41,748 nt of DNA from contig JAICRU010000021.1 of NCBI GenBank assembly GCA_025937235.1, forward strand, positions 1-41,748, read 5' to 3'. How positions within the stretch are numbered: position 1 is the first letter of the stretch; each line of letters begins with the position of its first letter. Origin of the DNA: Acidimicrobiia bacterium (lineage in GTDB: Bacteria; Actinomycetota; Acidimicrobiia; Spongiisociales; ZC4RG35). The notes under the pieces were generated by a model, which was not told the DNA's origin, made no database searches, and saw nothing but the letters and a program-made list of their open reading frames with translations. Below are positions 37,466 to 41,748 of the stretch, in pieces. Both the position numbers and the translations under genes were made by a program.

Positions 37466-37585
37466 ATGGGTCTACCCGTACGCGCATCGATCGACATTCG
37501 CAGAGTGCGCGATGGGAGATACGGGAGGTCCATCTTCCGAAGATTCAAGAGCCCGGAACGGAGCGCCGATACTGCTCCGGCGTGA
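37466..37585 (+). CDS. Putative 39-aa basic leader peptide coupled to the M23/SLH gene
   Basis: Strong Shine-Dalgarno gaggagg at 37454-37460 five nt before ATG 37466; MGLPVRASIDIRRVRDGRYGRSIFRRFKSPERSADTAPA-stop; TGA overlaps the next gene's GTG. Confidence 0.5.
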   Translation: MGLPVRASIDIRRVRDGRYGRSIFRRFKSPERSADTAPA

Positions 37586-38676
37586 GGAACCCGACACGAC
37601 TGATAGCGGGACTCGTGTTGATCCTCGGGACCGTCTTTGTCCCGAGCGCACCCGCTGAGGCCGCAGCCTTCGATCCCAGCGGGATGGCTTTCCCCCTCGA
37701 CGGGGAGTACCGGCTCACCGACAGCTTCGGTGACTGTCGTGGCTCCGGGTGCTCGAGGGCACACGAGGGCGTCGACATCATGGCGGAGAAGGGCGTCCCA
37801 GTCCTGGCCGCCGGCGCCGGTGTCGTCTCCTGGATCAGTTCCGGACCCGGGGACTGTTGTTATCTCGGTATCGATCATGGCGGGGGTTGGGTAACCCGCT
37901 ACATACATCTCAACGACGACAAGAAGGACGCCGCCGGGAACTACATCGACGGCTCCGACGGTCAGGGCTGGGGGATCGCCAAGGGAATCGTCGAGGGCAC
38001 CCAGGTGAGGAGAGGCCAGCACATCGGCTGGGTGGGCGACTCGGGCAACGCCACCGAAGGCGTGCCCCACCTCCATTTCGAGTTGCGCAAGGACGGTGCA
38101 GCCATCGATGCCTACCCCTACTTGGTCAGCGCGGCCGTCGGATGGGACGGTCGGTTCAGTGACGACGACGGCAACGTCCATGAGGCGAACATCGAGATCA
38201 TCGCCGAACGTGGGATCACCATCGGCTGCAACCCGCCGCTCAACAACAAGTTCTGCCCCGAGGCTCAGATAACACGGGGTCAAATGGCGGCCTTCATCGC
38301 ACGTGCCCTCGATCTGCCCAACAAGGGAGAGATCCCATACACCGATGTGGTCGGCAACAAGTTCGAGCCGGCGATACGAGGTATCGAGGCGGCCGGCATC
38401 GGGTTTGGCTGCACCGAGACCGAGTTCTGCCCCGACGTCCCGCTGCTCCGCCATGAGATGGCCGAGTTGCTGGTGCGGGCCTTCGGCTACGACAACCCGG
38501 ACGGAACCGACTTCTTCGTCGACGATGAGGGGAACCCGTTCGAAGACTCGATCAACGCCCTGGCGGCCCATCGCATCACGATGGGGTGCAACCCACCGGC
38601 CAACACCAACTACTGCCCGGACATGCCGTTGAAGCGCTCGCAGATGGCGACATTCTTCGTACGGGCCCTGCCCTGA
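37582..38676 (+). CDS. Secreted M23 (LytM-type) peptidase with three SLH-like repeats
   Basis: Signal peptide; SRAHEGVDIMAEKGVPVLAAGAGVVSWI ... HLHFELRKDGAAIDAYPYL; GITIGCNPPLNNKFCPEAQITRGQMAAFIARAL repeats. Confidence 0.9.
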   Translation: MRNPTRLIAGLVLILGTVFVPSAPAEAAAFDPSGMAFPLDGEYRLTDSFGDCRGSGCSRAHEGVDIMAEKGVPVLAAGAGVVSWISSGPGDCCYLGIDHGGGWVTRYIHLNDDKKDAAGNYIDGSDGQGWGIAKGIVEGTQVRRGQHIGWVGDSGNATEGVPHLHFELRKDGAAIDAYPYLVSAAVGWDGRFSDDDGNVHEANIEIIAERGITIGCNPPLNNKFCPEAQITRGQMAAFIARALDLPNKGEIPYTDVVGNKFEPAIRGIEAAGIGFGCTETEFCPDVPLLRHEMAELLVRAFGYDNPDGTDFFVDDEGNPFEDSINALAAHRITMGCNPPANTNYCPDMPLKRSQMATFFVRALP

Positions 38677-38677
38677 G

Positions 38678-40102
38678 CTACTCGACCACCTCGTAGTACT
38701 TGGCGACGATCTGGCGGCGTCTTTCGACGTACTCCTCCGAGGACCCGGCCATGACGTGCTCGATGGGATAGGCGGCCCTGGGGTCGATGCGGTCCCGCTC
38801 GCTGGTGATGACCAAAGTCAGGACCTCACCTTCGGGCCCGCTGGGCGGCTCACCGAGCCGGACCTCGACCCGCTCCACCGCATGATCGGGCACCGATCGG
38901 CCCAACAGCGTCTTGAGCCGGGCCTTGCCCGATTCCCCGAGGACAGCGCCGGCGATCCGACTGGTCAGCGGAGCGTTCCAACTGTTCTTTGCCATCTCCC
39001 GTCCCACCGGCGCCGGGGGCTTGGTCAGCTCGGCGGCGACCGCCGTCGCCCCGCCCACCCGCTGGGCGATGCCGCTGGCACGGTGCTCTTCGACCAACCG
39101 GGCCCGCACCGAGGGGTCGAGTAGGTGCTCTGTCTCTCTGGCTACCGCGGCGAGATCGTCGTCCCGGGCGGCCAGGGCGACCCCGAGATCGGCCAGATAG
39201 GCGGCCCGGCCCTCCTGGTTGTCGGTCTTGCTCGAGGTGTTGGGGATGAGCAGGGTGGGGACCCCGGCCGGGATCAGCTCGTGCACCGAGTTGTACCCGG
39301 CTGCGCTCACCGTGGCGTCGAAGGCATCGAGATATCGGAGCAGGGGATAAACGCCCTTGATCTCGTTCACCCGGGGATCGTCCACCAGCGGCACCAGGTT
39401 CACCGCCACCGGCGAGTTGGTGACGCAGATCTGCCATTCGGGATGACGAAGCGCCGTATCCAGCGCGGTGGAGCCGGGGCCGGCCACGTCGCCGAGGCGG
39501 CCCGAGCCCAGGGTGAGCAACAGGGTCGGCCGGTCCGGATCGATGCCCAAGGCCGCCGCTGCCGAAGCTCGATCGAGGCGGTCCATGACTTCGAGCAGGC
39601 TGATCGGGGGGACCCTGATCGCATCGGTGCCCACCGTCGCCCCGGTGTCGATCTCCGAGGCGAGATCGGTGGGCTCGATGACGAAGTCGAAGCCCTTGGT
39701 CTTCTGCAGCTGATGGTCGTTGGAGCCCTCCCGCCACATCCCCCGACGCAGCCATCCCACCACCACGTCGGGCATCGAGGAAATTGCCCGCATGAACCCG
39801 GAATAAGGGGCCACTCCGTCGAACAGCATCACCTCGGGACGGACCTCCTCGGCGAAGGCGGTTACCCGGTCCTGGAGGTAGTTGTCCCACTCCTTCCGGA
39901 CTACGAACGGGGAGGTGAAGCTGGGGCAGTACTCACCCTCGATACCGAATTCCATGGCCAGGGGGAACCCGGGGGAAAGCGAGAACATGGTCGTCTCCGC
40001 CCGGTCACCCATGGCCAGGGCGATAGCCAGCTGACGGGTGAGATGGCCCAGCCCCCAGCCGTTGCTGGTGACGAGGAGGATGCGGGGCCGGTCGCTGCTC
40101 AG
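38678..40102 (-). CDS. GT28/MurG-like glycosyltransferase; possible CTG start
   Basis: The frame extends upstream of the track start (40012) to encode RPRILLVTSNGWGLGHLTRQLAIALAMGDRAE; TLLLTLGSGRLGDVAGPG; DATVSAAGYNSVHELIPAGVPTLLIPN. Confidence 0.8.
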   Translation of the reverse strand: MSSDRPRILLVTSNGWGLGHLTRQLAIALAMGDRAETTMFSLSPGFPLAMEFGIEGEYCPSFTSPFVVRKEWDNYLQDRVTAFAEEVRPEVMLFDGVAPYSGFMRAISSMPDVVVGWLRRGMWREGSNDHQLQKTKGFDFVIEPTDLASEIDTGATVGTDAIRVPPISLLEVMDRLDRASAAAALGIDPDRPTLLLTLGSGRLGDVAGPGSTALDTALRHPEWQICVTNSPVAVNLVPLVDDPRVNEIKGVYPLLRYLDAFDATVSAAGYNSVHELIPAGVPTLLIPNTSSKTDNQEGRAAYLADLGVALAARDDDLAAVARETEHLLDPSVRARLVEEHRASGIAQRVGGATAVAAELTKPPAPVGREMAKNSWNAPLTSRIAGAVLGESGKARLKTLLGRSVPDHAVERVEVRLGEPPSGPEGEVLTLVITSERDRIDPRAAYPIEHVMAGSSEEYVERRRQIVAKYYEVVE

Positions 40103-41748
40103 CTCACGGCCTTCTGCAGCAGTATCGATGCGTCCCGTAGACGCCCCCGATAGGTTTCCACCATCCGGTCCGTCTCCGCGGTGCCGACCTCGATGGCACG
40201 GACCGCCATCTCGGTCAAAGAGCCGGGGGACAGCTCGTCGGTGCGCAACAACAGATCCGACCGCCCCACCGATTCGGCGAAGTCGCCCAGCTTGGGCCGA
40301 TACTCGACCCCGACGAAGGGGGTCGACACCGCGGCGGCCAGGATGCAGGCATGTAGCCGCTCGCCGATGACCACCTCGGCGGAGGCGAGCAGGTCGATGG
40401 CCGCCTGGGGATCTCGATACCCGGCCAGATAGGGCAGCACCTGGCCGCCGGTGGCCTGGCTCAGCTGGAGGATCTGCCCGTCGTCCTCGGGGCTGGAGGC
40501 GAGACAGACCACCTCCCTGCCCTCACCCCGCCACTGGCTCGCGGCACCGGCCAGGGCGGCCACCACGTTGGCGTCCGAGCCGCCCCACAGCTCACCTTTG
40601 GTCCACACCGGCGCCACCACCACCCGGCCCTCCTGTCGCTCCACGCCCTCACCAGCGCTGGAGAGCAAGGCGGAGTCACCGCAGATCTCGAGCTCGCCCT
40701 TGAACCCCCACGACCGCAGGATCTCGGCCGTCTGGGGTCCGCGCACGCCCACATAGGCACAGCTCGCCAGCCAGCGCGCCCAGCGGCCCGGGTCCTCGGT
40801 CAGACCCCAGAACTCGGGGCTGGCCACACCGGTGCCCAGCGTCGCCCGCTCGATCCGGGGCGAGTCACGCTCCGAAACCCAGCGCAGATAGGTGTGCATG
40901 TTGATCAGGGTTCCACCCCCGAGGAGGATCAGATCCTGGGGGTCGCCGGTCTCGACAATGTCGGCCCAGTCGAGCAACTCCCGGACCCGCGCCACCATCA
41001 CGTCGTCGCCCAGATTGAACCGGCCGGTCCAGCCGACGTATCGGGCCTGCGGTCTGCCCTCGGTGGGCGGGGAAGCCTTCTCCCTCCGTTGCGACACCGG
41101 CGTGTAGGTGCTGCCCTGGCCCCGGGCCCGGGCATAGCGGGAGAAGGTGTCCGCCGCCTGGCGGGGCTGTTTGATCAGGTCCTTTACCACCCGGCGCGGG
41201 TGGGGAGGCACGTTGGTGAAGTCGTCGGGGCGGTCGGTGCGAGTCAGCCCCGGGAGCCGCACCGCCGCCGAAGGCCAATGGCGGTTGAGGTCCCATTCCT
41301 GGGTGATGGCCCATATACGGGGGATGTCGGCGCCGACCCTCATCAGCTTGGCCACCTCCCGCTTGCGGATGAACCAACACAGCGGGGTGGCGACACCCCA
41401 GCCGTCGTCGACCGCTCGGGCCCCGTTGAGGGTACGGACCGCCCCGCCCTGGTCGCGGGGGAGGGCATAGCCGACGGTGGCGGTGACATGCTCGGGACGC
41501 TGGTCGAGCCGCTTGACCACCTCGGAGAGGAGCACCTGGGAGGGGGCGCCATGCCCGTTCAGGAAGCACAGGTACTGGCTCCGGGAGGTGGCGGAGGCAT
41601 CTTCCAACGAGTCTGCGAAGCGAAGACGGGGGTCGCCCGCCGCCGCCCCGGCGAACGGGTCGTGGTCCGAAGGGTCGGCGACGACCACCAGCTCGAAGTC
41701 GGTGCGCGGCTGGTCGAGCAACATCAGCCACATTGTCTCGGCCGCCCC
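40099..41748 (-). CDS. Fusion of GT2-like N-terminal region and polysaccharide pyruvyltransferase-like domain; 5' end likely beyond the window
   Basis: FELVVVADPSDHDPFAG...YLCFLNGHGAPSQVLLSEVV; YVGWTGRFNLGDDVMVARVRELL...LILLGGGTLINMHTYLRW...VGVRGPQTAEILRSWG...VVIGERLHACILAAAVSTPFVGVEYRPK. Confidence 0.8.
   Translation of the reverse strand, partial: GAAETMWLMLLDQPRTDFELVVVADPSDHDPFAGAAAGDPRLRFADSLEDASATSRSQYLCFLNGHGAPSQVLLSEVVKRLDQRPEHVTATVGYALPRDQGGAVRTLNGARAVDDGWGVATPLCWFIRKREVAKLMRVGADIPRIWAITQEWDLNRHWPSAAVRLPGLTRTDRPDDFTNVPPHPRRVVKDLIKQPRQAADTFSRYARARGQGSTYTPVSQRREKASPPTEGRPQARYVGWTGRFNLGDDVMVARVRELLDWADIVETGDPQDLILLGGGTLINMHTYLRWVSERDSPRIERATLGTGVASPEFWGLTEDPGRWARWLASCAYVGVRGPQTAEILRSWGFKGELEICGDSALLSSAGEGVERQEGRVVVAPVWTKGELWGGSDANVVAALAGAASQWRGEGREVVCLASSPEDDGQILQLSQATGGQVLPYLAGYRDPQAAIDLLASAEVVIGERLHACILAAAVSTPFVGVEYRPKLGDFAESVGRSDLLLRTDELSPGSLTEMAVRAIEVGTAETDRMVETYRGRLRDASILLQKAVS

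Noticed and set aside
38850-39890. 346-aa minus-strand and 342-aa plus-strand ORFs (39125-40153)
   Set aside because: Alternate frames of the GT28-like gene with Arg/Gly/Pro-rich low-information sequence.
1-41748. tRNA, rRNA, transposase or phage/defence genes
   Set aside because: None recognised on reading either strand; absence is not proven without tRNAscan/Rfam/HMM searches.

Overview
High-GC, probably actinobacterial (Acidimicrobiia-like; taxonomy is inference) cell-surface glycan and envelope locus. There are four blocks. (1) A minus-strand operon at 1-5970, almost entirely overlapping or abutting genes: MauE-like membrane protein, a Tat-exported Cys-rich protein resembling methylamine dehydrogenase light chain fused to FG-GAP-like repeats, MauD-like thioredoxin, a small unknown protein, a secreted SLH-repeat protein, and a window-truncated M15 peptidase/FG-GAP/SLH protein that the ORF track misses. 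No methylamine dehydrogenase heavy chain or MauG is visible. (2) An SLC13/RCK-type transporter divergent from a stop/start-overlapping chain cysD-cysN-cysC-wzm-wzt-GT. (3) A mosaic glycan region (12-37 kb) with many glycosyltransferases, two methyltransferases plus a methyltransferase/coiled-coil/GT2/GT4 megaprotein, a flippase, an alkaline-phosphatase-fold membrane enzyme, rmlC/B/A/D and four sulfotransferase domains. (4) An M23/SLH protein, a GT and a pyruvyltransferase-like protein. The leading hypotheses are a PAPS-dependent sulfated surface glycan system and an orphan MADH-light-chain-like redox/cofactor module tied to Cys-containing SLH proteins. Smaller observations: an rmlC 3' remnant in front of rmlB, two genes apparently lacking a canonical start codon, a 39-aa coupled leader ORF, and a near-perfect 186-bp-period tandem duplication. 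All calls come from reading motifs; no database search was run.
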